This document shows, piece by piece, positions 50,090 to 62,015 of a stretch of DNA of 64,000 bases; position 1 is the stretch's first letter, and every line of letters starts with the position of its first letter. Source of the DNA: Laguncularia racemosa (lineage: Eukaryota > Streptophyta > Magnoliopsida > Myrtales > Combretaceae); contig JBBMOL010000071.1 of the NCBI GenBank assembly GCA_037954665.1, positions 3,591,441 to 3,655,440 of the forward strand, read 5' to 3'. The position numbers and the translations under genes are program-made. Under the pieces are notes generated by a model. That model worked only from the letters and a program-made list of their open reading frames with translations. It searched no databases and was not told the DNA's origin.

Positions 50090-51875
50090 AGAGTACATAA
50101 ATGGAGTCCAAAGTTTTCTTAAGGTGGTAGTGAAGCATGGGCAAGTTATAGATGGCCTAATACAATGCCCTTGTCGTGATTGTTTGAATAAAAATTGGCA
50201 TACTATAGAAGCAATTGAGCACCATTTAATGACTAGGGGAATGGCATAGTCCTATCAGACTTGGATGTACTATGGAGAGACATCTAATGTAAATAAGTTT
50301 TGAAAGATAATATTGAGAGTGGTATTGGATGAATTAGATTGCGATGAACTTGATATGAATGAAGCAGGCAAGGTTAAGGAGACCACTAATATTGAGGGAC
50401 ACATTTTTTATGATCAAGTTGACCAATAAATTTTAGAGGACATAGTTCATATGGTTAGTGATTCTGATAGTGACGATTTCAATGATGATGTAGGTGACGA
50501 AATAGAAGTAGATAGGTTTAATAGCCTATTGAATGATGCTAAGCATGAGGTGTACCCAGGGTGTAAGAAGTTTTCATTGTTATCAACTATGATCAAGATG
50601 ATGCACTTGAAGGTGGATGGTCGATAGTCAGTTAATAGTTTTAACATGTGGTTTGATGCGGACATTGTGGAGAACATAGAAGCTTACACGGCCTAAGGGC
50701 ACGGCCGTGTATAATCCTACACGGGTACAGGCACAGCCAGAGACACGACCGTGTGTTCCTATAGAATTCTCACAGAAGCTTACACGGCCTAAAGGCACGG
50801 CCGTGTATGCAACCGTGTGTTCAACCGTGTGTTCCTATAGAATTCTCACAGAAGCTTACACGGCCTAAAAGCACGGCCGTGTATGCAACCGTGTACTGTG
50901 CTCGTCACATGCCCAGAAACATACACGGCCTATAGGCACGACCGTGTATGCAACCGTGTACTGCGCTCGCCACATGTCCAGAAACATACACGGCCTAGAG
51001 GCACGGCCGTGTATGCGATAGGTTATAGACGTGTATATTATTATTTATTTCCACGGGTACGCTTAGATTTTCCCCTTTTAGATATTTTACGGGGAAGTAT
51101 ATATACTCTTTTGTCAAACATGTTAGGGTTACGTTTTAAATCATATTTTGAATACACTCGAGAGAGAATTATCTCCTTTATCGGTTGTGCGCAACCAGAG
51201 TTTGCATCAAAGAATCTTTTTTTGTTGTTGTGAAACTAATCCATATTCGGATTCGTTTCGTTACACTTTCCTCGCTGCGTCATGGTTGGAGTTTCTCAAA
51301 AACATATTGCCTAAGGGTGAGGGGCTTCCATCGTCATATTATGAAGTAAGGAAGATGCTACATGAGTTAAGAATGGATGTGCATTTGATTGATGCTTGTA
51401 GGAACAATTGTGTGTTATATTGGAAGGAGTTTCAAAATCTAGATTAATGTTCATAGTGTCATGAGTTTAGGTAGAAGATCGATAATGGGGGAAAGGGAAA
51501 AAAAAATACCGAAAAAGGTGTTAAGATATTTTCCTTTGAAACCACGACTATAGTGACTATTTATGTCTAGGAAAACATCATCTGAGATGCAATGGCATAA
51601 AGAAGAACACATTGGTGAGGAAAATGGACTAAGACATCCTTTTGATTTTGAATTGTGGAAAGCCTTGCATCAATAATGTCTACATTTTGCCTTTGATGCA
51701 TGTAATGTGTGATTAGGTCTTGTTACTGACGGTTTCAATCCTTTTGGGAACTTGAGTACAACATATAGTTTATGGCCAGTAATAGTTTTTCCATATAACG
51801 TGCTCCCATGGAAGTGTATGAAGGATCCTTATATGTTCTTATCCCTTTTAATCCCAAGTCCTAGATCACCCTCTA
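50090..51875 (+). pseudogene. TNP2-like CACTA transposase pseudogene
   Basis: The N-terminal transposase-associated domain is readable (EYINGVQSFLKVVVKHG, IQCPCRDCLNKNWHT, then TWMYYGE). After an acidic linker come FNSLLNDAKHEVYPGCKKF and LSTMIKMMHLKVDGR. The solo LTR at 50654-51282 interrupts it; with that and one TGGTT copy ignored the frame is continuous into FLKNILPKGEGLPSSYYEV and NNCVLYWKEFQNL. Further on are WHKEEHIGEENGLRHPFDF, VTDGFNPFGNLSTTYSLWP and PYNVLPWKCMKDPYMFLS, the TNP2 core. Stops and shifts (for example at about 50248, 50427, 50626 and 51446) show it is dead; homology ends near 51875, well short of a full transposase. Confidence 0.88.
50654..51282 (+). repeat. Solo gypsy LTR inside the TNP2 exon
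   Basis: Starts tgatgcggacattgtgg and ends ctcgctgcgtca. TGGTT flanks both sides (50649-50653 and 51283-51287). 629 bp, with at least five acacggcct-n-ggcacggccgtgtatg units in U3 and a TATA-like motif near 51098. It is the result of recombination between two LTRs. More similar to the LTR at 61271-61981 than to those at 45.8/48.3 kb. Confidence 0.93.
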
Positions 51876-52242
51876 GTCCATTAGAATCGAACCTAGGCTT
51901 GCTCTATTTTTTGTGTTTTTAGAAGATACTATGTTGTTTCTATCTTTGATTATGTTTCAAAGTGAAACATCTTTTGTGTTGTATTATTATTAAATACTTG
52001 GATGTAATTTACATGAGAAATTTAAACAAAACCCTGAGATGTTAAGTATTGTTTGATTGGTTATCAAACTTATATTTGATTACGTCTTTTTACATGCCTT
52101 TTCTAATGTGGTTAAAATGCTACTTGTTTGATACTCATTGCACATAATAAGCATTTAACTCATACATGATTTATTTAATAAGAAATGTTGCTTAACAAAT
52201 TATAGTGTTTTGTAATTATTAAATTAGTAAACCAATCATTTT
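51876..52242 (+). other. Spacer between the TNP2 and TNP1 relics
   Basis: AT-rich; no homology recognised. The remaining TNP2 C-terminal region appears deleted here. Confidence 0.4.
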
Positions 52243-55187
52243 CAACTATGGGAGAAATTTGAGGCTGATTGGAATGATTTGCAATGGAAGGATATACTAC
52301 ATGGAGTGGCGGCTAAAACCTATAGTAAGCTATGCTATAGTCTTCATCTCCATTATAAACTACATGGAAAGGGAAAGTGTGCATGTAAGCCAATTCCACA
52401 AGGACTAGAACATCAACCCCATGATTGGGTTAGTCTACATAACTTCTTTGATTCTGAGCATTTTCAGGTACTAGCACTTGTATTTGTTGAAATGTTAAAT
52501 GTGACAAACTATAACTTGATTATGTGATTTATTTATTTTTCAAAAAAGACTTGCTATAACATGACTTGATAAAGTATCGAGTTTTATTTTTATTATTTTT
52601 TTGGTCAGAAAAGATGTGCGATCAATACAAAGAACCTTGGAGGTCTTCCATATAATTATTTAATGGGGCCTAGCTCTTATGATAACATACAACATGAGAA
52701 GGTATTTAATTATTTAGTTGAAATTTGAAGTAATTTTATTTTAAATTAACAATAATATCTTCTTGTAGGAATTATGAGAGATTGAGACAATTCGAGTTGC
52801 CCATGAAAAAATTGGAAGGTGGATCAATGAGACTGCACGACAAAAATATGTAAGTATAAAATCAAATTGACTAATTTTAAATAGTCTTTTTGTTTTTGTT
52901 TTGAATGGAAACAAGCCATTGATAGTATAGAAAGGATGTTCTTCTTAGATGTTAAGTTTTATAACCCCAGCTATTTTATCAAAATATTTTAATAAGCGAG
53001 ACTAATTAAATAACTTCAGTCTCCCAAAATGTTTATCATTTTAATGTTTTTGAGTTGGATTATTTACTTCTTTTTTTTTTTTTGTTGGCTTGGAACCCCT
53101 TTTCTTTTCTTTTTGTGTTAAATACATTGGAAGATTAGAAGTCATATGCCGTTTTATTTATTGACATGGTACATGTCATTTGAGGATGTTGATGTCAAAG
53201 GCTTTTGCTATTTGCATAGTTCCTATTCTTTTTTATGCTAATGTATCACACTTATTATAATGTTTCAAAGCTAGGAAAAAAATGATGTGTATATATGTTT
53301 CCTAGTATCTTTTTTGTAATGTTCTATTTTGTGCTGGCTATATGTTTATTTGTTATTTAGGTAGTATGCTCATAAGTGCTTTGAAGTTTGAAGTCTTGGC
53401 AATGTGATCCTTATGGTTAAACTTTTCATATATAGATCATGTTGTAATGAATGTAGTTGATTAAAAAAAAAAAAATTCTCTCTCTTTGTTTTTTTTTTTT
53501 TAAATGATGAGTTGCTCTTATTTAGTGGCGCTACAAAATTTGTATATGAATTTATGAAATCCATTTTAGAATATTTTGTTAATACAACAACGTTTAACAT
53601 GGTTGTTTCGAAATCAAGAGTGTTATTATGTAGTAATTAGCTATGATCTTAGTCAGCATTGCATAATTTATTATTGCTTGGGGGTATATTTTCATTCTTC
53701 TTCAACATCTCATTGGTGATTCATAGGCTATTACTATAGTATGAAAATATGTGCTTTTTTTTATGAAATTTTTTTTATAAATCTTTTTTGTTTGCACTAG
53801 TCTAATCTTACTCCTACTTCTAGAAAAAGAAATCTAGAAGATGATATTGTTAATTGCTTGGGACTTATGCAAGTAGCCTAGAATGATTAACTAGCAAGTG
53901 ATGACTTTGGATTAGTATTAAATGATATTGTAAACTCTATTATGGCTAGATTCTAGCTACTTAGAGGAGCTTTCTTGTTGGAGCTGATACATTAGATGTG
54001 CTAAGTTAGTTTAGTTGTTTGATTTACTAAATTATTATACTCATTTTACATAATTTGATGTTACTGTTTGTGTCTTTAATAGAAGTTAAGCAATTTCTGT
54101 TTGTGTGCCAATGTTAGCTAGGTAGAAAACTTTGTTTCATCCCTCATCTTGTATTATCTTAATAAATGAAGAAATTGTTTAGAGGATGGCCGTTGGGACA
54201 TGTTGGTTACTAATTTATGATGTGGTAAGGGCTCTTCTTTGGATATTAGTATGTAAATGGAGTTGCATGTTAGTAGTTATTGTTATATAGATAGCATTGT
54301 GAGTTGATTGTCAATTATCCATATATGAATTTTTTTAGTGAAGATTCAAAGGATTATATGACTGCAAGTATTAAAGCAAGAAGCTTAATTTATGTATTTT
54401 ATCTTTTTTTTTTAATTTTTTATGCAGGAAGAAATGGTGAAAAAATGTATCCTCTTGTTGCAAAATGAAGAGTTAGAGGGTTCTACACCACCAACGGAGG
54501 TGGAGATCATGACGCAAGTATTAAGGCATAAATCTAGCTATACTCGTAGCTTAGGATATGGTGGGCTTAAGCCATTACCAATATGCCTAACTCATTATCG
54601 AGCTTCCTTTCTTTCTGAACCAACTGTACCACTTGAAGAATTCTAGAAATTGCAAAAGGAGTTTAACCAACTTAAAGAATTCATCATACAATTTATACAA
54701 CCACAAGGAGGGATGTCATTAGTGCTGGCATCTCCATCAACTACAATACCTCCACATAGACAAGTTTCCTCACCACAAGTTTTATCGCCAGAGTCATTAA
54801 CACCTCCACTGCAAGGAGTTGGGAGACTTGGTGAATCATTTGGGCCTACACAAAAATCTTCTTGATCTTATGTAACATGCAGCGATACCTCCACTACAAC
54901 GAGATCAGAGAATTAGTGGGTCATTTAAGCCTACATTACAATCTCATCATCTCCCTATGCAAAATGCATCAACACATTCATTATCGGGATCTCGAAGACT
55001 TAGTAGGTCGCTAAGACTTGCACAAGAGTCCTTTGAACCACCAATGCAACAATTTGTGCTTCCATATGCTTAACATAATTTGCCTGTGCAACATATTCAA
55101 CCGCAACCACGTTTGCAATTCATTGAACAGCAGCTACCTTCCAAAAAATCTAATAAGAAGAGGTCTAAGCATCTACCTATAGATTAG
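52243..55187 (+). pseudogene. TNP1-like / PF03004 transposon protein pseudogene
   Basis: Exons deduced at about 52243-52467, 52609-52701, 52769-52849 and 54428-55187, all bounded by ag and gt. Products: LWEKFEADWNDLQWKD and TYSKLCYSLHLHYKLHG, then HDWVSLHNFFDSEHFQ; KRCAINTKNLGGLPYNY; EIETIRVAHEKIGRWINE (one stop before it); VEIMTQVLRHKSSYTRSLGYG and a Pro/Gln-rich tail with repeated RLGESFGPT/RISGSFKPT-like units. The order, including the final R-S-GYG motif, matches the Transposase_24 second gene of plant CACTA elements, which binds subterminal repeats. Intron 3 is about 1.6 kb. In-frame stops (52776, 54643) and a shift after 54865 break it. Confidence 0.72.
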
Positions 55188-55525
55188 GCCATGTCAGATA
55201 TATGTTTTTGTTTCTGCCTCTTCTTCTTTTCAATTTGTTGATAGTAATATTGGACAAATATTTGTGTTGGTTTCTCCTTGTAAATATGACTAGATGTTGG
55301 AAATTAAATTTATTTTTTTAATTGCATTGGTTGATTAATTTTTTATAGTTTTATTTAAAAATCACTATGTAAGACTGGTGAAACTACTGCAGATATCAGG
55401 AATTCCTCAACATTATTTTGTTTTTAATTACATATGTTATTTATTTGATCTTGATAAATGGATTTGTTGACAAGATGCTAGTTGGCAACGTGGAGACTAC
55501 ATCAAGAACGTGCTCTCGAAAAATC

Positions 55526-55647
55526 TAAGTAGGGAATTGTTTTGTAATGGTCTACCGCAATTTTAGCTCCACACCACCCAAAACCTGTTCTCAGAATACT
55601 TAAGCGGGGAATTGTTTTGTAATGTTCTACTACAATTTTAGCTCCAG
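55526..55647 (+). repeat. CACTA subterminal direct repeats
   Basis: aag(t/c)(a/g)gggaattgttttgtaatg followed by caattttagctcca occurs at 55526-55572 and 55601-55647. Such short repeats near the end are the usual binding sites of the TNP1-type protein. Flanking gagaacacgttctc palindromes are also present. Confidence 0.75.
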
Positions 55648-55840
55648 ACCTTGATTCGAGAACACGTTCTCAAAAAATTACGTGCGAGAAGTTTTCCTTG
55701 GCTAATAATTATTCTGTTTGACATTAGCCGACAAAACCATCCAAGAATTAACTTTCTCATATAAAATCTGATTGGACAATTTTTTTTTTAGATCAGACAA
55801 AATATTTCATAGGATATGTAGAAAATTGTTGTAGTGAAAG

Positions 55841-56098
55841 TTTACCCCAACTAATTACACATTTCTCAAAGTTTTGTTTCAATAAGTACATCGTCGTGCT
55901 ATCTTTGATCCTTATTATTCACCACATTTTATTTCAGGTAGTTAATGGTGAGCATGCATATGGCATTTTTGTTAGCGAGTTTACGAAGAAATACACATTT
56001 TACATTAGTATTTTACCAATCTACAAAATACAATTTTAAATAGCTACAAATAAACAAATTTTAATTAAATATGCAACAAGAAGATATAACCAGCTAAC
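55841..56098. other. DNA between CACTA and the second L1
   Basis: AT-rich; no feature recognised. Confidence 0.4.
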
Positions 56099-58740
56099 AA
56101 TGACTCATCCTAATTTTGATGATTTTGCTAGAAATAATGTTTGGAATAAAGAAGTCCTTGGATTAATCCATGTAGAAAAGAAAAAATCATTAGCTTAGAC
56201 TTGTTGGAATAGAAAAAGCAATAAGTAGCAAGCCAAATATGTATTTGCTTACTCTAGTAAGAAACATCAGAGAATACTTGGTTACAATATTGGATAGAGA
56301 AGAAATTTTATGGAAAGCAAAATCAAGAGTGCAATGGATCAAGAATGGAGATAGAAACACATGATATTATCATTCTTTGGTATTAGAGAGGGGGAGGACA
56401 AAAATGATGTAGATGAGTTAGGATTGCAAGTGAATGAGTATTTTGAACATTAGAAGTATCAAAAATAGCATAATTAGAAGGATTGAAAGAGGTATTTGGA
56501 TTCAAACGTTAGAAATCATAAGACATTTGAAAACTACAAAAGTCAAGTTTTGAACAAGTCAGGAGCTATCGAAAACTATTAGAAAGTGTTAGAAACTACT
56601 AAAGAAGCTTAGTTTTGAAGTTTAATTTTGAGGACTCATATAAAGGGTTATAGAGGGAAACGGATCCTCTAAAGTACTTTAGAATAGAGTTATAAATTTA
56701 ATGGTGGAGATTGTTTAAATTTTCGAAACATTTTATGATATGATGATGTCATTTTCTTTTCTTTTAATGTTAACTATTGATTATCTTGTAACTTTATTTA
56801 AAGTACTTTAGATGATCCAAATCTATTAAAGAGCTTATAATATGTCAAAAAAAACTAATTTGAATCTATTTCGAGATGGAGCAAACTGTTTTGCTGCTTG
56901 GGGCCAATTTCAATGTCAAATTTGCACATTTTTATTGTGCTAAAGTGTTAAAGTTTTTTCCTTCTTTCTTTCCTTCTTCTTCTTCTTCTTTGTTTTTTTT
57001 TTCCATTCAAAATAGGAAAGTCTATTTTCATTGTTTTAGTTTCCTATTATATTTTTATTTAATTCTTTATTAATATTAGGTTTTTAGTATATAAATACTT
57101 GATAAATAGTATAAACAATGACTATTTTTAACTATCATCAATATTGCAATTTATTTTTTCTCTCATATTAAGGTGTACATGCTTCACACTGTGTCAAAAA
57201 AATAGAATCTCAAGACTACAAGACTTTGTTGGGATTAGGATATCTCAACTAGGGAGAGCTGCTATTTCTTAAATACCATACCTACTAGAGAATCCATGGA
57301 GGTTTAGATGAAAATCAAGTTGTAATCCTAGCCAAACCCCTTCAAGCTAGTGAAATAAATACAACCTTAATCAATCTTGATTCATGGAAAGCACTTAGGG
57401 AAGATCGTCTTCATGCACTATTCTTTAACAAATGCCAAAGAGAAGTAGGAGAATCAGTAATTTCCCTTGTTCAAAGAGTGTTTAGAGAAAAAGATGCCCT
57501 TGAAGCACTTAACCAAGCACTCCTAGTTCTTATTCCAAAACAAGTAAGAGTGAATCAAATTAGCCAATTTCATTTATACCAATAAGCCTTTATAATATTA
57601 TTTACAAGATAATTGCAAAAATACTTGTCTAAGAATTGCGACCACATCTCAATACAATCATTTTTGCTAGGCAGAATGGTTTTGTTACTACTAGGAAAGC
57701 TTCCGACAATATCCTTCTTGTTAGATAAATTCTTTACAATTTAAATATTAGGAAGGGAGCTAAAGGATGGATTACCATAAAAAATAGATCTACAAAAGAC
57801 ATTTCTTTCCTTTTCTTTTTTTTTTTTTTGCTCATTTCTACAAAAAAAAAACATTTGATAAGGTACAATGAGATTTCTTACATTAATGTTTGATTGCCCT
57901 TAATTTTCCTTAGAAGTGGGTGAAGCTCATTACTATATAGTTGCCTCTCTTCTTCTTTAATCGAAGTAATACTAAATGGAGCAACATTGGAACCCTTCAA
58001 GCCAACTTAAGTAGGGGGATAAGGCAGGGGATCCTCTCTCCCCTTACCTTTTTATCATGAAAATGGAGTTTTTGAGTCATCTAGTAAACACTCAAGTAGA
58101 GAATAAGAAGAGGGAAAGAAATATTCCAATCTCTCACGTGTTATTTGCTGATAATATAATATTGTTTGTAGAAGCTAACTCATATTTAGCTACTATTGTG
58201 AAACATACTTTGAGATTGTTTTTGTCGTGGTCAGGACTTAAGCCAAACTTAAGTAAATCTTCAATTTTATTTTCACCAAACATAAATAACTTGATTTGTA
58301 TTCACATATCACAAGAATTGCGCATTAAGGAAAGCCAAACCCCAGGAAAATATTTAAGGTTTTCCGTAGGAAAGGGAGCAAAACCAAAGCCTAGTGATTT
58401 TCGTTTCATCTTAGATAAACTTTGAAAAAAGATAGATGGAAGGAAGGAAGGCAACTTAACATGGCGGAAGAATAGCGTTAGTAAACTCCTTGCCCATGCA
58501 ATCATGCAAATTACTACAGAAATTAATGGAGAAATACATTCAGAATTTCCTATGGCGAGGAACTTCCAATTAGCAAAAACACTTATTAGATAGGGTAACA
58601 TAAGGTCATAAAGTTGAAGGAGTTGGGTGGCTTAGAAGTACATGATCTATCATAAAGAATAAAGCATATGCTTTTAAAAGACCTCATACCTTTAAAACTA
58701 AGAGCATAGCATGGGTGGCTCTTTGTAAAGCAAGATAAAA
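56099..58740 (+). mobile_element. Decayed L1 LINE relic (endonuclease end to RT)
   Basis: MTHPNFDDFARNNVW (56101) matches the end of the L1 endonuclease; EEILWKAKSRVQW, then KNGDRNT (56300-56360) the linker. RT pieces follow: LHALFFNKCQREVGESVISL, ALLVLIPKQ, KIIAKILV-like and FARQNGFV-like blocks (57400-57720), IRQG..SP (58015-58045), and an open frame at 58057-58425 with ISHVLFADNIILFVEA, where the catalytic FADD reads FADN. LKPNLSKSSILFSPN and LRIKESQTPGKYL follow. Numerous stops and shifts. The stretch 56440-57170 has no L1 homology and may be a later insertion. An A-rich run at 58737-58749 could be the tail. Confidence 0.82.
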
Positions 58741-59005
58741 AAAAAAAACATACACACTAACGACTATAGTTAAAGGACCATTGAATTCTTCACCTGTTTG
58801 GAAGGAGATAGTTGTGTTTATTATTGTGGAATAGTTATTTCCTTATTTGATTTGCCTAAAGCTATATCATAAATAATGCCTATTTAGTAATTCCGTTTCG
58901 TTCCTTTTATCAAAAGGAATCACTATTCATATAATTTTTATTTTAAAAATGCTCTTATTATAAAATAAAATAACACCAAAAGAATTATTATTTTATTCAA
59001 CCTTT
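58741..59005. other. Short spacer, possible MITE remnant
   Basis: Contains ggaatagttatttcc (58828-58842) and ttccgtttcgttcctttt, typical of small non-autonomous elements, without clear ends. Confidence 0.3.
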
Positions 59006-59023
59006 CACTACAACAGAAAAGGG
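59006..59023 (+). repeat. CACTA-type terminus, orphan
   Basis: CACTACAACAGAAAAGGG is a typical plant CACTA terminal inverted repeat start, pointing rightward. No matching inverted end is seen before the gypsy element at 61271. Confidence 0.5.
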
Positions 59024-60188
59024 AAAAAGCAAGAAATTATTTTACAAATCCTCACAAATACTATTTGCGACAATTACATTGCTACCTCCATGCCACGTAA
59101 GTAATTTTTGCCTCGTTCTTTTTTCCCTCGTACTTGCACTTTTTGCTTGGTCCTTTTTTGCCTCTTTTTTTCCTTTGTACTTACACTTTTTCCTTATCTC
59201 TTTCCCACGAAATATATAACCTCAACACTTTGTTTCAATCGTCCTTTCCCTTGTTTAATTCTCCAAAACGCACACACTCTATAGTAGTTTCACTGTCTCT
59301 GGTTGCTCTTGCTCACGAATTGTAATTTGTCTCTAAAACTTTGTTCCACTCCCACCCACTTACCCAATTTTGTTTTTGCAAAAGTCCAACATATTTTTTT
59401 TTTTTGGTTCTTTGTTGTGTGCAAAGAATTTAAAACTTGAAAAGTTTTAGCCTTTAACATATCATGTGTGTGGTTATCTTGTGAAGGTACGTATTCTCTT
59501 TCTCTCGCAATTTTTGCTGTAAATATGGCTGTTGTTATGATTTTCTATATAATTTAGGGTTTTTTGTTGGGTAAATGAATTAAAGGTTTCTATTTTAATT
59601 AGATTAGAATTTAGGTAAAATATAATTGGTTTAGCTTACAAATGATAGGTAATGTGGTCATTGGAAGAATTAATTAAGGAGCAAAAATAAAGGGGACGCA
59701 ATGCTATTTTGAGATGTAATAGTTTGGTTCTTTCGACTTTATTATATGTTTGTTTATAGGTGATGATGCTTTTATTTTGACAGTTTTTAGGGCTTTGTGT
59801 TGCTCAGACATGGTATCGGAGAAGTAAAATTTTTTGGAATCCAGTGTATTTTGGAGATTACGGTTGTAGGTTTATTTCACGTTTTGCTGTCATCATGTTA
59901 GTATAATGCAAAATTTGTTTCGAGGACGAGTGCATTGTTGAATTCTATAAATTGCACAATTGAACCTTGAGTGTGAAGTTGTGGGGATTTAGGAGATGGA
60001 TGATGATGATGGAGAGTATATCTATAGGTTTTTGAACCCAAATGAAATTGAGTTTTGAAAGTCTCGTTATTTTATTGTTGGGTTAGTTGCTACATTAGTG
60101 GGTATATTTCCAAATAAAACTGAAATTATACATCATACAAAATGAAACTACTTAGCCTTAAGCTTCATTTCTACTTGTTGTGGTGACT
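59024..60188 (+). other. Promoter-like and intron-like DNA before the HIPP fragment
   Basis: T-rich and C-rich tracts lead to aaatatataacctc (about 59209, TATA-like) and a CT-rich leader; gtgaag|gtacgt at 59486 is donor-like. No coding frame matched. It could be the promoter and intron of the HIPP-like gene, or unrelated. Confidence 0.3.
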
Positions 60189-60681
60189 GTGGTGCTAAAG
60201 GCTCAGATGCATTGCAAGGCCTGTTCTTAGGTTATGAAGAAACGCATTCTCAGGATGAAAGGACTGGAGTTAGTAGAGCCAAATTTGAAGAGTTCGAAGG
60301 TGACGATAAAAGTTGGATTCGAGCCATCGATGCTGGTGGAGTATGTACACAAGAGGATTAGGAAGCAAGCGGTGACAGTGAAGCAAGAGCTAGAGCTAGA
60401 AAAGAAAGAGGAAGACAAAGGCAATAACAAGGAGGAGAAAAAAGAAAAGAAGAAAGGCAAGGAAGGTGGCGACAAAAAGGGTAAAGAAAACAAAGAGAAG
60501 AAAGCTGAAGGAGATGGCTAAGCAAAAGCTAACATCACTAGGAGTAGAATATTTTGTAGAAGATAACAACAGCAAGAAGAAGGTGGTGGAGTTGAAGAAG
60601 AATGAGTATTATTATTACCTTCCTTATTACGCACCTAAATTTGCAATGGATCTTTATCCTCCACCTCCACAGCCATATTAA
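60189..60681 (+). pseudogene. Heavy-metal-associated isoprenylated plant protein (HIPP) pseudogene
   Basis: HIPPs bind metals through HMA domains and carry a C-terminal isoprenylation box. The frame from 60189 reads VVLKAQMHCKACS, containing the M-x-C-x-x-C metal site, then TAG at 60228 in place of the expected Gln codon, then KKRILRMKGLELVEPNLKS, the rest of the second HMA domain and LVEYVHKRI. A Lys/Glu-rich linker follows. After a frameshift near 60520 the C-terminal signature resumes as VELKKNEYYYYLPYY and FAMDLYPPPPQPY, then a stop. The first HMA domain and the CaaX end are missing. Only the exon of the second domain and tail is present. Confidence 0.85.
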
Positions 60682-61270
60682 TACCGGTACTTATATATCG
60701 GTACCACAATCTCAACCACCTTCTTTCTTTCCTTTTATATATATATTTTTTTCTTCACTATCATCATGATCTACAAATGAGTAGTGTAAAATGAGCTTTA
60801 TCGTAGGTAAAATATGCAAAAAATTTGGATGCATCACCATCTCACTAATTACCAAACATAAAATGAGCAGAAAGGTGGATGATGATTTCATTAAGAAGCA
60901 TGTGTATGCATCAATAATTTGATTAATGATAAAGCCTTTACTAAGTTGAAGAACAACTTTAATCATTGTGCATGTCTAAAATGGACTATGGACTCATGGA
61001 TGACCTTAAATAATGGAGTGTTATTAACGTACGGGGTATTCTCATAATACTTGTTAAAGAGATTAAAAGAGAAAATCTTTACATCTTTAAAATTAATTAT
61101 ACATCTTATAAAAAAATTATGGAAAGTATAAAATACTTTTTTATTTAATCTTTTAATAAATGTATTGTGACGCTTGTTAATTCCTAAATAACCAATTTGA
61201 AAATCTCATAATTATGAGCTCATAAAGTAGTGAGCTTATCATAATCCTAACATGCCCAAAGGTCCCACCA
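60682..61270. other. Intergenic DNA before the right-hand gypsy element
   Basis: AT-rich, a short (TA)n at 60737-60748; nothing recognised. Confidence 0.45.
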
Positions 61271-61981
61271 TGATTTAGACATTGTGGTTCATATAGGTCT
61301 GATGGAGACAGGGGACACATGGCCTGAACACACGGCCGTGCTATAAATGATGGAGCCAGGGGACACACGGCCTGGACACACGGCCGTGCATATAGACCGT
61401 ATATCCAATTCAGAGCCACAGACGTATACACGGCTTCCTCACACGGCTAGGAGACAACCGTGCTTCGCGACCATGCCCTCAGACAGATTTCCACAGAAGT
61501 ATACACGGCCTCACACACGGCCGTGTATCGTGACCGTGTATAACGATCGAGTATCCCACAGAGGCTGACATGGTTCCGGGCACGGCTTGGGACACGACTT
61601 GCGGAACTTTCACAGAATCATACACGGCTTCGAGGCACGGCCGTGTATGAGACCGTGTACTAGGCTTGTCACTTGCCCAGAAGCATACACGGCTTGGAGG
61701 CACGGCCGTGTATGCGACAATTTATAGACGTGTATTTTACTATTTATTTCCACGTGTACGCTTAGATTTTCCCCTTTTAGGTATTTTACGGGGCCATATA
61801 AATACTCTTTTGTCAGATAGATTAGGAGGACGTTTTAATATACATTTGAATACACTTTGAGAGAGAGTTTTCTCCAATTATCGGGTTGTGCGCAACCTAA
61901 TTTGCATCAAAGCGTGTGTCTTTGTTGTGTGAAACCAATCCAATTTCGGATTTGTTTCGTTTTAGCTTCCGCGCTGCGTCA
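61271..61981 (+). repeat. 5' LTR of the right-hand gypsy element
   Basis: 711 bp, starts tgatttagacattgtgg (the tgatgcgg start is mutated), ends gctgcgtca. U3 holds many acacggcc/ggccgtgtat units. TATAAATA at 61797-61804 is a likely promoter, and the R/U5 region has the ttgtgcgcaacc palindrome shared with the solo LTR. Confidence 0.9.
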
Positions 61982-61984
61982 GTT

Positions 61985-61996
61985 TGGTATCAGAGC
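61985..61996 (+). other. Primer binding site (tRNA-iMet)
   Basis: tggtatcagagc begins three bases after the LTR end; same as in the 3.1 kb element. Confidence 0.93.
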
Positions 61997-62015
61997 AAGG
62001 TTATTTCCTGCGGAG

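Larger units (their letters stand above)
44191..55837 (+). mobile_element. Decayed CACTA (En/Spm) transposon with nested insertions
   Basis: The left end starts CACTAAAACGGAATTTTG and the right end, inverted, starts CACTACAACAATTTTC. AAA lies outside both ends (44188-44190 and 55838-55840), fitting the 3 bp duplication of CACTA elements. Inside are TNP2-like (50090-51875) and TNP1/PF03004-like (52243-55187) pseudogenes and a DUF616 host-gene fragment (45777-49295). Subterminal direct repeats lie at 55526-55572 and 55601-55647. Two later insertions interrupt it: gypsy 45800-48904 and a solo LTR 50654-51282. Without them it is about 7.9 kb. The left terminus is less certain than the right. Confidence 0.72.

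Noticed and set aside
56980..57110. Resemblance to a Copia solo LTR (aggaaagtctatttt and tatataaatac)
   Set aside because: No TG/CA ends or target duplication could be defined; left as a possible insertion within the second L1.
60227..60493. Minus-strand Ser/Phe-rich ORF
   Set aside because: Antisense of the Lys/Glu-rich linker of the HIPP pseudogene.
61290..61730. Regularly repeated palindromes, considered as a CRISPR-like array
   Set aside because: Spacing is irregular, the units are inside LTR U3 sequence bounded by TG and CA, and the genome is a plant's.
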